Assembly (NCBI GenBank): GCA_028829895.1
Contig: CM054181.1
Location: 100,676,360 to 100,740,359, forward strand
Length of the DNA: 64,000 bases
Direction of reading: 5' to 3'
Source: Sinotaia quadrata
Lineage: Eukaryota; Mollusca; Gastropoda; Architaenioglossa; Viviparidae
Position numbers and translations under genes: made by a program. This document shows positions 51,266-63,450 of the stretch, one piece after another. Numbering within the stretch: position 1 is the stretch's first letter; each line of letters starts with the position of its first letter. The notes under the pieces are model-generated. The model was not told the origin of the DNA, did not search any database, and was given only the letters and a program-made list of their open reading frames with translations.

Positions 51266-53818
51266 TTAACCCATTCCCTGAAGGAAGCGCATTTTCCCTG
51301 CATTGTAGATTATGAAGTGCATCTATGTTCAAAATCTGATGTTTTTTTTTTACATAATGCCAAATTGTGGCCGATTTTGAAGCCAATCAGAACTTTGTTT
51401 TCAAATCAGTTTATGACATCAACCAGCAGTGCTTATTAAAAAAAAAAAATTTTAAGTGTTTTTACCCATACTGGCCTCATTTGCACCAAAGCGCTGATCA
51501 GAAATGGCTGGCATGTAGCAGTTCTGAATCAAGAGATGTCAAGTGTTCAGTTCCACTGATTTTTCTTCAATCCAGTAAAGGGTCAATTTATGGGTTTCAG
51601 ATGAAGTCAGATCAAGATCTGAATGCAAATGATAGTGAGAATGAAAGCGATATTGTTTTTAATCAGGACAGATATAGTAGTGAGTTAGACTCCAACAATA
51701 GAAGTAGATCCAGACCCACCAATTCAAACTTACAATGAATGGACTGCACATCTTCATACACCAAAATTGCCAATGATTTTAATTCAATTAGTATATGAGC
51801 TCTGTTTCCAGATGTCATGACTGCAACAGCATTGGATTATTTTTCTTTGTTATTTCCTGAAGCGCTATTGGTAGACATCATCCGTAACATCCACAGATAC
51901 GCTGTATTTCGACAAGGTGCCCATACTTGTACAAACTTGAGTTGACAACTTTATCATGGATGAAAGTATATATTGCATGCAATATTCTGATGGGCCTGTC
52001 TCAGTTACCAGAGACTGATTTCAACTGCAGATCCTTTTATTTGCAATTTAGGCATAAAATCAAACTTTGCCAGAAATCGTTTTTCCAGAGCCAACTGGTG
52101 GAGATCCAAACCTTCACCACTTATACAAAGTGAAAGGAGTGATGGATACTCTGGCAACTACATCTGCTGCTACATTCATACTTGGGTGTCATTTGGCAAT
52201 AGATGAATCAATGATTCATTTTACCGGACGTCTTGTCACATCTTGTCTTGTCTTAGCATATGACAACAAAACCAGTCAAACATGATATCAAGGCATGGAT
52301 GCTCTCCAACAGAGAAATTGCATTATTTGTGCAATTCAAAATTTACTTGGGCCATGAAAATCCCCAATGCCTAATGGGCTTGGTCATTAAGTTGTCACAA
52401 AGCTATCAGCAGATTTAGACTTCATATACACTACAGAGATATTTTTTTCAATAACTTTCTTACATCTTCCAGACTTATGGAAGATTTGCTCAAGAAAGGG
52501 TGTCTGTGGAACTATAAGACAGCAGAGAAAAGGGCTTTCATAAGAGCTAAAACTGTAAGACGGCAGAGAAAAGGTTTTCCACAAGAGCTAAAACAGGTGC
52601 CAAATCCAAGGTGAAAGCAAAATTCTAGAAAAAGTAATGTGACTGCATTGGTGTGGCAAGATAAAAAACAAGCGGCCATTCTGTGACCCAAACTCCAAGC
52701 AACAACGCATTGGTCTCAATGGTGCTCATTAACCTGTTCTCCAGCCACAAGCCCTCTTTGACTAAAATGCTCACATGAATGGGGTGGACATTCATGACCA
52801 GAAGGAATGAAATATGACTGTGGGCAAATTCCAAGAAGGCCTGGAAAAACATTTTTTGGTTTCTAGTAAATTCTGTCATCACAAATGCTTTCATACTTTA
52901 TGACCAGACTTCAAAAGCTAGTCCATCAATGCAAACATTTTTCTCATCTTGATTTTCATCATGAACTTGCCACTCAACTCGTTGCTGGATTCAGTACCAG
53001 AAAACGATGACATCCTAAAATTGTGAGACCGCTGTCCTGCAATGATGAAAATGTGCGAGGTCACGCCAACATCAAGATGCCCGAGAGAAACAGCTGCTAA
53101 TATCATTTCAAGCAACAAGTCCACAAGGATACGATTTTTGGTTGTGCTCAGTGTAACATTAGTTTATGCAAGGAATGTCATAACCATACCACCAATAAAC
53201 TGTAAAGTGTTAGTACACTAACATATATCAATCCCAAATATCCATCCCGAAAGTAAAGGTCTTTTGTTTGCTTTGCAAGCAGTCACAATATTATAATAAT
53301 TAAATTTACAGCAGCATATGTAGTTAAATGCAACAACAAGAAAATACAAATACCTATTTATTTATAGCTTAGATCCAAGAGTAAGTATATGTTTCTGATT
53401 TTTTTTTCTTTTTCAAACAGCAATGCCCCTCTATGTTGTATTTGCACATATGTTTGTTCTTGAATGTGCAAAGTTAATTGTTAATTAGTTTCATCATCAA
53501 AGCAACAAATCCACAATTTTGGGGTGAGTACAAAATTTTCCAAATATCTTTTATTTAGATTTTATTAAGGAATAAAAATTTTTAAATATAGTTTTGAATG
53601 ATAAAATCATTTTCAAATAACTTTTATTACTATATAAATTGATTAGGCCTGGTTTTGTGGGTGATATAACAGTTCAAACATGATAACACATTTTTGCTCT
53701 CATTTCATAAAACCACAGATCTAAGCAAATTGACTGGTCAATAGGAAGCTTCTTTGATCTAAATGAGTGTCATTGAGAAAGCTGCTCTATCAATAATGGC
53801 CATCAGCGAAAGAGTTAA
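51266..53818 (+). mobile_element. piggyBac element with TTAA target sites and inverted ends
   Basis: Both ends are visible. On the left, TTAA at 51266-51269 is followed by CCCATTCCCTGAAGG. On the right, TTAA at 53815-53818 is preceded by a segment whose reverse complement after TTAA is CTCTTTCGCTGATGG. The two ends agree at 11 of 15 positions. TTAA duplication and CCC-type ends are the rule for piggyBac. The 2.55-kb span encloses a decayed piggyBac transposase in the plus orientation, opposite to CHTOP. Confidence 0.85.
51601..53205 (+). pseudogene. decayed piggyBac (PGBD-type) transposase
   Basis: Pieces in all three plus frames follow the family order: an acidic N-terminal region; ALDYFSLLFPEALL and IIRNIHRYAVF near 51831-51915; WMKVYIACNILMGLSQLP near 51960; DPNLHHLYKVK, then LAIDESMIHFTGR near 52200 (first catalytic aspartate kept); KAWMLSNREIALFVQFKIYLG; RLMEDLLKKG and RKGFPQELKQ near 52480-52590; WKNIFWFLVNSVITNAFILY near 52850-52900; and a C-terminal zinc-binding region with CAQCNISLCKECH, ending in TAA at 53203-53205. 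At least five frameshifts and several in-frame stops separate the pieces, so no active enzyme is made. An upstream open stretch from 51367 may be its 5' part. Confidence 0.9.
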
Positions 53819-53883
53819 AATATATTCTTTTTTGCATTTAAAACAATGCACCAATGAGTTTTTGACAGAAATACAGAGTCCTT

Positions 53884-54875
53884 ACAGGCTCGTGAGCTTG
53901 AAATTCCATGACTTTTAATGCCCTTTTCATACATTTTCCAGGACATTCAGACATGAAAATATAAAACTAATACTTACCAAAAGAAACATTTCTCTACATT
54001 TTAGTAGCCATTAGGGTTCAAAATAGTTATTGGCATATTAAAACAAAATTGAAAGCAGACTGTTAAAAATGTAAACAATATTCTATACTAGTTAAAGATA
54101 AATTAGTACAAAAGCACAAAAATGAGCAGCTAATATGTCTATGAGTTAGCTATTTCATCAAACTTAGCTAATAATTCTTCGTCCACTTCGAGCAGTTCAT
54201 CTTCTTTGCTTTTGGCCGATTTTTGCAGAGCATTAGACTTGGCCAAGAGGCTGGCACTGGTGTTACTACAGGCACTAGTCGAAATGTTATCAGCGGAACT
54301 ACAGCCCAGTTTATAAACTTCTAATAATAATATTCGATGGTGATTCAGAGTCAATATCCTAGCCTTTAGTAGGCTTATGTGTTTTGCTCCTTACATGTGA
54401 CTTTTCAATGCAGCTTCACCCATTTTTGACACATCCAACAATTTTACACACACTGTGCAAGTAGCCATGGTTCAGAGAGTTGGATGTTCTAATATTCAGT
54501 CTTAGTCATCTGATGACAGCCACTTTTTGCTAAAGTGGCACTTTCCAGACATTTGCAGGCTTTTATTGGAAAATAAAATCACTCAAAAGCTCAGTCACAC
54601 TGCATGCAAAAATGGCAGCACAAAGTAAGAATGAAGCAGATTTGTTTAACCAATCAGAGCTCAAGACAATAATTGTTAAGAAAAAATGCATCCAATCAGA
54701 GCTATCCTAACATAACAGAAGTAAAACTTAGGTAAGAAATGCAAACTGCACTTTCTTATTCTCTCTCTTTTATTTTTAAATTCCATGACGTTCCACAACT
54801 CAATTGTTTTTTCAATGATTTTCAAGGAAAATCATTTCTAAATCCAATGACTTTTCCAGGATTTCATGACCCTAT
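53884..54875 (-). mobile_element. DNA transposon relic with zinc-finger remnant
   Basis: The ends look like inverted repeats: ACAGGCTCGTGAG on the left and, reversed, ATAGGGTCATGAA on the right. Inside each lies the related text AAATTCCATGACTTTT or its like. On the minus strand between 54370 and 54540 a decayed frame reads CHFSKKWLSSDD, then TCTVCVKLLDVSKMGEAALK, then SHM-stop-GAKH. This is the CxxC...MGxxALxSHxxxxKH zinc-finger layout found at the start of some transposase-derived proteins. Stops are present. A downstream open stretch at 54139-54354 may be its continuation. The superfamily is undecided. Confidence 0.55.
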
Positions 54876-55325
54876 AATGTATGTTTATAATTAAAAAAAT
54901 ATTATATTTTAATTTTATAGCCAAGATCTTCAAAATATAAGTGCTTTCAGATTAATTTTTCTCACTAAATGAAAAGTGTACAAGATATTTTTAAAACTGA
55001 AATAAGCTGCAAGAGACTTCAGCTCTCTGTTAGTGTTACTGTGTTTAAAAAATTAGCACTATTTTTTAGTATTTTGGCTATCCGCAGAAAAATGTGTTTA
55101 AAAAAAAAATCTGCCCTCTCAGAAAAGTTTAACTTAAAAAATTTATTATTATTATTAATCAAATAATAACAGTCTACAAAATTCAATTCAATTTAATTAG
55201 GGCTGATAACGATTAATGATTTCTTTGCCGATTAATCTTACAACAATTAACGATAAAAAAACAACTAAATTGATAACAAAAAGATACTCTAATTTATTAT
55301 TACTGTTATTGTTCAGTTCACTCAG

Positions 55326-56710
55326 TCACTCCATAGATTTCAACCAGTCTTTTAAGCAGACTAACTTCTTCACACTGTTAAGAGTTAAAGATGCATGCAG
55401 TTTATTCACAATATAACTGGATGTGCTGAACAGTCTGTCACATGGACCATATGTGGCTGGTATGCATAATACTGTACGAACAAAAGATGCCATTTTCAGA
55501 AAACGACAGGCATTAACTTTCCATGAGAGCAGAAGATCTTGTGACTCCAGAATTTTAGATTCTTCTCTGTACTTCTGCAATTCACTGTCAACAATGGAAC
55601 CCACAGTCATGTCGTCTCCGGGCTCAGATTCTGAATCATTACAAGCCAGCATCATTTGTGGTTTCTTTTGTGGTGGCTTCGGCTCTGCACTTTGACTGTT
55701 TTCCTCATTACTTTGCTCATTTGCATCAGTCTGCTTATTACAATACTGTTCAACTGCACAACAAATAAACTTCCACACATCCTCTCTCGATTCTTTATTT
55801 ATGCTTTTCAGACTTTTAAACTGTGGATTGAGTGCTGTTGAAGCTTTCAAGATGTCAAGTGATTTCATATTCTCAACCCTACTCTGAAAGTCATTAAGTG
55901 CTGCTGCTTTAAAGCATGCTTTGTAACCAGCGTCATCGTCATTAGCATTCAAACTCTTTGCTATAGTCATCAACAATGATAGCATGGAGTGTAACAAATT
56001 TTTCTACACCAAGGAACTCTGTTGCCTGGGCAAATATCTCCAAAACTGAAACGAAAATCCCATCTTCTCCCAATCATTTTCAGTCAACTTGGGTCCACAA
56101 TAATTAAAAAAGATGATACTTGAGATAGGTAATAATGTCATTCTTTGCTTCTAGTAGTCTGACTAGCATTAAGTAAATACTGTTCCAACGAGTAGGAACA
56201 TCCTGCTGCAACTTTCTACAAGGTTCTTGGTTCCCAGCGCTTGCTCATGGCATACTTAAAGTTCATGTGTTTGCAGCACTGTATTTGAAGTGGCCTACTA
56301 GTTTTCTGCATTCTGAGAACAAAGTTTCAGTGTCTGCAATCTTAAGATGTGATGAAATGGTGTCTTCACTACCAAAGCAACCATATTATGAGCTTTATCG
56401 TAACAATGGCTTGCAACTTGTCAGTAAACTGCCATTCTACCACCAGTTTTATGTAAATTTCAGCAAAACTGCTAAATGACATGCCGTTTACTCCAATACA
56501 GTCCAATGTAAATGATTGTAGCGATTAATCGCTGTCAATCCAATGTGCTGTTACACCCCATAGGACTAATTTCCAAGTGAGGTTCAAAAGTCACTCATAA
56601 TTGCAATTGCACTGGGATTTCTCTTGAAACATTCTATCAATAATGCTGTTTATATTTCGTCTGGTGGGCAACTTGTATTCATCATTGAAAATATTTTTAA
56701 ATGCATAAAG
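55326..56710 (-). pseudogene. decayed hAT-family transposase
   Basis: The intact last 223 codons (55326-55997) end in the hAT dimerisation domain: LLLSWKVNACRFLKMASFVR, LCIPATYGPCDRLFSTSSYI, then LHASLTLNSVKKLVCLKDWL. Upstream in shifted frames come HNMVALVV, FAEIYIKLVVEWQFTDKLQ and AIVT, GVTAHWID, and, near 56640-56710, IFNDEYKLPTRRNINSIIDR, matching the RNase-H-like core in order. Frameshifts and stops break the middle. A stretch TAGGGCTGATAACGATTAAT at 55198, 130 bases after the stop, looks like a hAT terminal sequence. The other end was not found. Confidence 0.82.
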
Positions 56711-57736
56711 TGAATTTTAGTTCAAAACACAAGTGATCATGTGGCAGCTTCCTTTTAGATTGGGTCAGGAATGCAATTCACCAAAAGTAATAACATAATC
56801 TGTATATTTTATGTGTTTATTTAATGTTATTTTAAGAGAATTACCAAACCATCCTTAAAACTGAGAACTAGTTCCAAAATAGCCTCCTACAATATGGTTG
56901 GTTGGTTCATCAACAAAACTGCCTAGTAATAAGTTTAATTTTAAATGCAAAGCATTTCAAATTTGATAACTAACCTTTAAGTGATACTAATAATTAAATT
57001 TTTAAAATAGTGAATTCTGTTCTCTGAATTTTTATTCTGTAAAGTGGTTTATTTTAACCAATGATCTCTCTCTTACAAATGTTGCACTGAAAATGCACAG
57101 GAGCAAAGAATTCTATTAGCATGAAATAAACTGTATTATATTCAAATTAGCTGGGAAAATTATAGATTCTGTTCTTGAGCAGAATGCAAAATAAAGTCTT
57201 GTGATCACATGACTGGAACAATGACTTCAATTATTAAAAAGTACAAAAATGAGAGCAAGAACAGTGTCCTAATCAAATCATCTAAGAGAAAACACGCAGT
57301 GCAAACATTTTCAAAATTGCTGACTGTATTGATCTAATATGCTGACTTACTCTAGGTCAAAATAATTAACCAGAGGATGCAGTATTAATATTTAAAATCA
57401 AAATGAATGAAGAAAACCAAACAAATGCAAGCTGTGAATCAAAACATGCATTGTGAAAACAGGTAGTCAAATATATAAAAAAAGAAAAGAAATTCTTTTA
57501 TTTAAATAACATAATATTGTTTTGTTGTGACAATGTAAACATGAGGAATAAAATGTCTATAATGAATAAGGCACAACCTTGGAAAGCATGCACCAAATGA
57601 ACTGACAGGACCAAGCTCATCCTTATAACAGAAAAATATGTTCCATAGGATTTTCTTTTTTTAATTTAAAAATAAATATGTAGATTGGTAAGCAAAAGCT
57701 GAACTGTAAACACCACACCCATTTACAAGTATGAGT

Positions 57737-57806
57737 ATCTAGTTCCACCACTTTACAGGCAAAAACTAACAAACAGACACAAATTTGCTAAAATTTAACA
57801 CAGAGC
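57737..57806 (+). repeat. dispersed repeat, short copy shared with the right edge
   Basis: CCACCACTTTACAGGCAAAA and the following ACACAAATTTGCTAAAATTT recur at 63935-64000 with few changes. The full length of the family member is unknown because the second copy runs off the window. Confidence 0.7.
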
Positions 57807-58526
57807 AGTTTTCTTCACATTAAGCCTCAACTAACCATTTTTATATGAAAATAAAGATCGCTGTTTCATCTTTCGAACTGTGATGTTGTTTTGTTTTTTT
57901 ATCTGAATCTTATAGTATCCATAAACTTTAAAGTACTTGAGGATTGCAACAAAAATGGGTCAAATGTTGCCTCACAGGTACGAAGTTTTAAGAACAAAGG
58001 GGTCTTCTAATGTTCTGTAACAAAAAAACTGATTGGGACATTAAATAGAGGACAGATAATCTTTACGCTTATATTTTTTCACTTTTGTTTCATGCAAATA
58101 ACCAAGTAAAATTTTAAACTAAAAAGTTCAGGATACATTTTTTTGTAAGAAATATTTAGCACAAAATAGTGGAGAAAATTTTTTTTTGGGTTGCAGAATT
58201 TCAATCTCTCTCCAATGATATGCCATAGCCCTCGGTTTGTGACCTCTGGAATATCCGCAAAATAAAAAAATCACTAGTACACAGCCTGTGTCAGTCATGA
58301 CCTACTTGTGCGAAGCAGGTGTTGATGATACTGCTGATTTTTCTGTCATATACAAACAATTGAAACCTCTTATTGGTAATATCTTTTTGTAAGCATTTAT
58401 TAATGATTACTTTACTTTGTGATTATTTTATCTGTAAATGTATCTCTACGTTCGCTTCTATAGTTTAAAAATAGGTTAGTCGGAGTGTCACTCTATCACA
58501 AAAGTTTGACTGATATTAATTTACCA

Positions 58527-58849
58527 TTTATCCATTTTAATTTTCTTTGTAAATAAAAGTTGTACAGTAAAATGAAAACTGTAACTTAATATGTGATCAA
58601 ACAGAAATTATCTTTATACAAGTAGATCAAGTATAGTTTGCTGATCATTTTGATATGTGAACCATAACCGTCTTATGTAAAATTTCCAAGATGTGACCTT
58701 TATCCATTTTAATTTTCTTTGTAAATAAAAATTATACAGTAAAATGAAAACTGTAACTTATTATATGATTAAACAGAAATCATCTCTGTACATATAGACA
58801 GAGTTTGCTGATCATTTTGAAATGTTAACCAGCTCTGTATGATGTATAG
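58527..58849 (+). repeat. 172-bp tandem duplication
   Basis: TTTATCCATTTTAATTTTCT starts at 58527 and again at 58699. Both copies continue through ACAGTAAAATGAAAACTGTA and TTTGCTGATCATTTTGA. The second copy is interrupted at its end by the hAT-like element. Confidence 0.85.
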
Positions 58850-59706
58850 CATGGGTCAGCAAAGTCCAGCCTTTAGGCCAGATATGGCCTAGCTCCGGCC
58901 TAATATCCCCCTAGTTATTATTATTGGATCTGGCCTAATTGAATTGTTGCGGTTTTCTTCCCCTTCATTGAGCTTGTAGCTCAAGCTGTGACCTATGTTT
59001 ATTTTTAGAGCTGATGTCAGACACTTGTATGAAACAGAAGCGCCTGACCAGGGAAGGTTGATAATGTTTTTGTGTTGTAAAAAAGTTCACTCTCTGGTCT
59101 CGGTTTCATTCAACTCTCACTGGGGTCAAGATGTGTGTTATGCACATGTGTGCTGTGACATGTGAAGCAATTTTATTTTATGGTCTTATTACTGACATCG
59201 AGTTCCCGCACAAATTTGGTTTTTTCCTGTACACATTTTAAAAAATTAGCTTTAAAGCAAACTTCAGCAAGATATATGCAGTTTTCATTGTTAAAAAATG
59301 GTAAAAAGTACACTATTAATAGGCATGAATGAAAGGTCTTTCCATATCCTTTCGACTCAGTTTTGGGGTTAATCCGTTAATGTATTCATGACCTATGGGA
59401 TAAACGCAATCCAATCAAATGCGAGCTATCTAAATCACTCATTCTTACAACAAAGGCTTCCAATGTGTATCAAGTGTGCTTCCCTAGGCAAATTCTGAAG
59501 TGATATCGGTAAGTTTACACTAAATTTAAAATACTGCATTACTGATTTAGATAAGTACTTTAGTTGCTATTCTTTAAAGGGGTTATAGATTTTTTTGGAA
59601 TAAAACAACCATTCCTTGGACACCTTGTTTCTTCTGGCCTAGTGTGCCTTATTGACCTCCTAAAATGGCCCAATACTGAATAGTCCGAAAAGTTTGTCAA
59701 CCCCTG
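58850..59706. mobile_element. hAT-like non-autonomous element, 857 bp
   Basis: The left end reads CATGGGTCAGCAAAG; the right end reversed reads CAGGGGTTGACAAAC, followed by further shared GGCC-containing text, the usual look of Charlie-type hAT ends. Flanks are ATGTATAG (58842-58849) and GTGTATAG (59707-59714), an 8-bp target duplication with one change. No transposase frame was recognised inside. Confidence 0.75.
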
Positions 59707-61330
59707 GTGTATAGTTTCAGAGATATGACAGTTTATTTGTTTACTTGAAACTTCGTTAATACTTTTTTGTGGTTAAAATTTGCTGAAATGGTCAATTTCA
59801 GCCTCCAATAATTTCCCCATTTTTATTTACAATGCCTTTGGGAAAAAATAGATGTTAACTACATGGTAAATGATTTAATAATATGCATTTTGGATGTACT
59901 TTATTCATCAGTTGCATATGTTAATTGTTATGATGCCATGAATGTTCCTTTTTGCATTTTGTAAGCAATTTTATCAAGCAAAAGACCATTTTTCTTTGCA
60001 ATTTATAATAAACTTAAAAGTAATTTTTGCATTATATCAGTTTTTTTCTTGTTGCATGTGACTATGTTTGATTAGAATTGTTGGACTGTTTTTCAGTGTG
60101 GTTTATAATTTACTTGTAATGAACTTGGAAAATCACAATCATTATGTCTAAAAAAAAAGTTAACCACAAATAACGACACTAAATTAATTTTAATGATATC
60201 TCAACAAGTATTGCAGCTATCATCATAACTTTTTGTATACAAAACTTATTTCATCAAAACATCTATTTTGAGCATAAATGGTTTGTACAATATGGACTAG
60301 AAACAAATGAGTGGAACTACCTAGTATCAGTGAAAAAAGTAAAAACCTGTTCATGTTTGCATGCCTTGGCAGGATAAGCAAGAATTTTTTAAAAGGAAAA
60401 AAAGTGTTGTTTGTTGTACAATGCACACATAACTAGAGTTCTTTGACCATGGCTTCATCACATAAATCATGTGCCAAATTTAAATGTCAAAAATCGCAAA
60501 AACATTTTACTATCACATTTACCGGTACCTATCTTTTTGAAAAAAATAATATATTAATTTTTAACATTATTTGCTGTGGCCTTTGTAAATTAATTATTCT
60601 GCAACATTCAACAACATCTTAGCATCCATGATCCCACTTTTGTATATTCATTTTTTACGGATCAGTATGTTGGTCATGCAATCGCAAGATTTATATTACA
60701 ATTTGCTTGCAAACAGAAGTAGTAATCGTTATTGTTAATGGTAGCATGACCGTTTATTTTATATGCATAATCAGTAACACCATCTAACTTCTACGGTATA
60801 AAAAATATTTCATGCAAGTGTGTGCTGTAAGTGCTGTATTCAGATTATTGTCTTTTAAAGTAAAAATGCATTTGTAAACAATTTTATCTGTGTTGTTAAA
60901 GTAACAAATACTGAAATATATCATGTGCCATGGCTAACACTACTGACAGAAATCACACATACTAAACCATGAAACCACATTATAGATGTAGATCAAGGTA
61001 TTTGGATCAGTGGAATTTAGAGAGATCTGGATGTAAATAATGTAAATAATTAAAATTAAAAAAAGAATTTAAGAAATCTTGTCAACCATCTAAAATTAGT
61101 ATGACATATTCTCTGGAATAGTAAACAGATGAATGTGAAGATTTCTTATGTCATAACTGGACTGCATACTATATATATTGTTAATGTAATTAGATTGCAT
61201 ATGGACTCTTGAGGCAGAGTGATCAAAGTGCTGTTGGTATATAAACAAAATGTAAAATATGTGATATTAATAATCTGACTATAAACAAGTCATAATGTCA
61301 ACAGCATATACGCATTAAAAAAATACAAAC

Positions 61331-61421
61331 CTATTGAAACCTCCTCTAAAACCTGTGTTACCACGTCCACGATCCCCTCCCCGACCTCTTAGATTAGGTC
61401 TAGAGAAACCACCTCCTCCTC
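61331..61421 (-). CDS. CHTOP: CHTOP, RGG exon
   Basis: Exon of 91 bases. Its first two bases complete an arginine codon with the C ending the previous exon, and its last two start one finished by the next exon. The translation is Gly/Arg-rich: a GGGG run, FSRPNLRGRGGDRGRG, then NTGFRGGFN. The acceptor is TTTCCAG|GAG, a tandem NAGNAG site: using the second AG would remove one glycine without changing frame. The donor is AATAG|GTTTGT. Confidence 0.88.
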
Positions 61422-63450
61422 CTGGAAATATATAGTTATTAATACACTCAGCCATATTTTACACTGGTGGTTACATATAATAAAAAATTATATATTATCA
61501 ATTATGACATAAGAATGAAAGTGCTGAGTTTCAAACATTGTCTCAAAGTTGGAAAAATAATTCTACAATGCAAATAATGATATATGCGTCATTCTCTGGA
61601 AAAGTGTACCACTTATTAAAGTGGGTCCATTTAAAATGTTTTCTTAAAAATAAAGCATTGAAATATTGTGTGTTTATATTCTATATATTCAGAAGTAATC
61701 TGTGAGATACATATGGTAGTTGCATGAATATGCTTTATTTATTCTGTAATTATTTGTAATACAAATTTGTTCTGAATAGAAAAGTTGCACCTCTTTGTGA
61801 AATGCATGCATATAACTATTTTCTTTAATTTTCATTGTTATAAATAATCCAACAAACTTACTGTATCTAGTTTTTCTTAGAAGCGATAATAGATTAAAAT
61901 AACATTCAATATCCCTTTTATCTTGAAACGGTCAATTTTGCAAAAAATTAATATTTTTAAATGGGCATATTTTTTGTTACACAAAATTTCCACACAAATC
62001 AGATCCACTTTTATTCTTTTACAGAATATTAAAATGTCATATATAAATGTCATGTGCTATTTAAACAATCGATGGAACAGAAATATTCATTCGCAAATAA
62101 TTTTCAAATTTATTCATTGTATACATAAATATTCAGCTTTATAAAAACTAATTTGCATTCATTTCCAATTTAGGGCATGATAAAAAAAATAATATGTAAA
62201 TATAAAATAATGACAATGAAATCAAAAAGTACTTTTTATATTTTTCAAAGACACCATATTGCAGAAAGTTAACTCTCATGTCATTTAGTTTTGGTGTGAT
62301 AAATTTAAGAATCAAATAAGAAAAATAACTTTTATTTCCATTGTTGCAACAGCAATGGCAGGAAAATTTCTGAATCATCAACTTTTCAAAACAGTTACGA
62401 TTTCTGATAATCTCAGTATATTTCATTTAAATTGATTAACATCATAAATAGCTTATATATTTATGTACATATCCATGTGGTTTCTTTTCCATTTAAAGTT
62501 TCACATAGTTGGTGTGTATGTTTTAAACATGTATTAAGGGTAGAAAAACCTGTAAATTACATTCAAGAATATAAATATTGTGATTAGGCGTATTACATAC
62601 TAATAAAAGGTTACATTTAAATAGATACTTTGCTTATTACTTCATATTATCTTTGCAGCAAAACAACTTAGCCCTTTCTATATTTAGATGAGAAAAACTG
62701 AGCTTGTTAAGATGGTTGATATTTTTTGTCACTGGGACTGGAGCTAAATAAGATTTCCATATGATGAAATTAGAGTTTTATACCCCATTTTAAATAAATA
62801 TGAATCCAGATTAAATTAATAATTTAGGTTTATAAAGATAATATATTCAAGTGAAATGAGATAATTATATTGCTTATTTTAAGAATTTTTTTTCTGATAA
62901 AACACATCTCAACAGTACCTTCTATGTTTTCAAAAGAAACATGTTTATTCTAACTCCTATAACATCAACATTTTAATAATTTTTATCTTATGTTTTTATG
63001 TCAGCATTTGTGGTGGTGGGTGAACAAAGCGTCTGTCTTGGTTGTTGAGAGTGGAATTCAGAGCGTTTGTTTGTCAGTCTATCCTGTCCGTCCGCATTTC
63101 ACATTCAGCCTTACATGCATGCAAGCACACTGCTGACTCTCCCGCATTCAGAATAAAATCCCACCCACCAAAAACATCGTGATGTCTGCGTGCGAGTTTG
63201 TTTATTTTCCATCCTGCAAACTCGGTGCGTCGTTGACTTGACCACCACCCCTCCCAGGTGCTGGTGACAATTACCACGCAAACCTGCTCAGCTAAATGGG
63301 AGGTGGGATGGGAGAAAGACTGTTGATACCTACTACGAAGGTTATCACTAGAACAGTTTACCAAATATTAACTTCAAGCTGCATTAAACAAATCAGATAA
63401 ATAAAAATATACATTTGTTATTTTCCTTATTATTAAAACAAAGAACTCAC
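61422..63450 (-). other. CHTOP: CHTOP intron with dispersed repeat copy
   Basis: Intron of 2.0 kb. Most of it (61581-62998) is the second copy of the repeat seen at 12562-13581. The segment 63010-63360 is less AT-rich than its surroundings and open on the minus strand for 96 codons, but has no similarity I recognise. Confidence 0.7.
61581..62998 (+). repeat. dispersed repeat, copy B
   Basis: Second copy of the 12562-13581 repeat, about 1.42 kb. It is longer because of extra sequence at about 62035-62445 that includes a 92-codon minus-strand open frame (62148-62426) of unknown nature. It lies in a CHTOP intron. Confidence 0.85.

Larger units (their letters stand above)
49836..61330 (-). other. 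CHTOP: large CHTOP intron hosting DNA transposons
   Basis: Intron of 11.5 kb carrying five separate DNA-transposon remnants (hAT-like, piggyBac, zinc-finger element, hAT, hAT-like) between 50.8 and 59.7 kb, a 172-bp tandem duplication at 58.5-58.85 kb, and unrecognised AT-rich sequence elsewhere. Confidence 0.75.

Noticed and set aside
55423..55841. Plus-strand frames of 90 and 61 codons
   Set aside because: Antisense shadows of the hAT transposase C-terminal frame.
63074..63364. 96-codon minus-strand frame between CHTOP exons
   Set aside because: No splice sites that fit the phase between the flanking CHTOP exons, and no similarity to CHTOP or another family.
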